Part shown: positions 63,700 to 64,000 of the stretch, piece by piece | Position numbering within the stretch: position 1 is the stretch's first letter | Layout of the letters: every line of letters starts with the position of its first letter | Source of the DNA: Cornus controversa | Lineage: Eukaryota; Streptophyta; Magnoliopsida; Cornales; Cornaceae | Reading direction: 5' to 3' | Assembly (NCBI GenBank): GCA_026545225.1 | Contig: CM048845.1 | Span: 104,280,033-104,344,032 of the forward strand | DNA: 64,000 bases | Notes under the pieces: model-generated | Seen by the model: only the letters and a program-made list of their open reading frames with translations | What the model was told of the DNA's origin: nothing | The model's database searches: none | Translations under genes and position numbers: made by a program

Positions 63700-64000
63700 A
63701 CTATTTTTTTTTAATCTTGTCAAAAGAGATAACTTGTTCATAGTTTTTTTTTGTCTTCTCAAAATGGATAATTTATTCAACAAAAATAAAAAAAAAATTT
63801 GGTTTCTTCCAATAGAGACAATTTATTTAATAAAGATAATTTCTTTTTTTGAACCTATCAAAAGATATAATTTATTCAATAACGATAATTTTTTTTTTTT
63901 TGGTACTCTCAAAGTAGATAGTTTATTCAACAAGAATAAAATTTTTTATGTATTATTTTTTTGGGTCGTGACAAGAGAGAATTTATTTAACATGGATAGC
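63700..64000 (+). repeat. Degenerate minisatellite, about five or six units of ~50-60 bp
   Basis: Units pair a T-rich run with text like CTCAAARTRGATAATTTATT, CAACAARAATAA (copies near 63715, 63755, 63805, 63855, 63905 and 63965). Spacing varies between 48 and 59 bp. The array may continue beyond the window. Confidence 0.7.

Overview
The window looks like nuclear DNA of a dicotyledonous flowering plant. It is AT-rich, has many long (TA)n and (GA)n microsatellites, plant-type LTR retrotransposons of both superfamilies, plant MITEs, and three host genes of purely plant families. I cannot name the species from the sequence.

Host genes: (1) a complete six-exon PIN1-type auxin efflux carrier on the minus strand (43601 down to 40224). 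The six exons sum to exactly 1854 nt, or 617 residues plus stop. (2) a complete three-exon small C2-domain protein of the CAR (C2-domain ABA-related) family on the minus strand (49631 down to 46361; 186 residues). (3) a large CC-NB-LRR immune receptor of the RPP13-like-1 type on the plus strand (59053-63071). It has no intron in the coding part, and one missing T in a short T run splits it into two overlapping frames just before the MHD motif.

Layout: 1-8722 is the 3' part of a decayed Ty3/gypsy element of the Tat (Retand-like) group, with a tandem-repeat array after pol and probably a 3' LTR. 8723-14907 is intergenic DNA carrying an 803-bp Mutator-like element with a 9-bp target duplication, a 160-bp tandem duplication and a hAT-type MITE with an 8-bp target duplication. 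14908-19739 is a decayed Ty1/copia element with both LTRs. 19740-25080 holds another hAT-type MITE, a second small Mutator-like element and AT-rich spacer. 25080-36885 is a stack of nested insertions: copia remnants, interrupted by a Tekay/Del-type gypsy element with LTRs of 2.5-3 kb (26393-36604, target duplication TTATA), which is itself interrupted by a 1436-bp TG...CA insertion (target duplication GGCGT). 36886-40223 is spacer. 40224-49900 contains the PIN and CAR genes. 50075-51866 has two Tourist-like MITEs and a Mutator-like fragment. 51867-about 58800 is a second Tekay/Del-type element on the minus strand, truncated at its 5' side, whose broken end lies about 250 bp upstream of the NLR start codon. 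63072-64000 is the NLR 3' flank, with a likely 3'-UTR intron and a degenerate minisatellite.

The three genes are not an operon-like unit. They act separately in polar auxin transport, calcium/ABA signalling at the plasma membrane, and intracellular pathogen sensing. I found no clear new gene system. The most unusual structures are an 81-bp perfect inverted repeat inside the minus-strand Tekay LTR, serial LTR/primer-site-like junctions inside the Tekay LTR ends, the GC-rich minisatellite carried by the 803-bp Mutator-like element, and the single-base break in an otherwise intact NLR.
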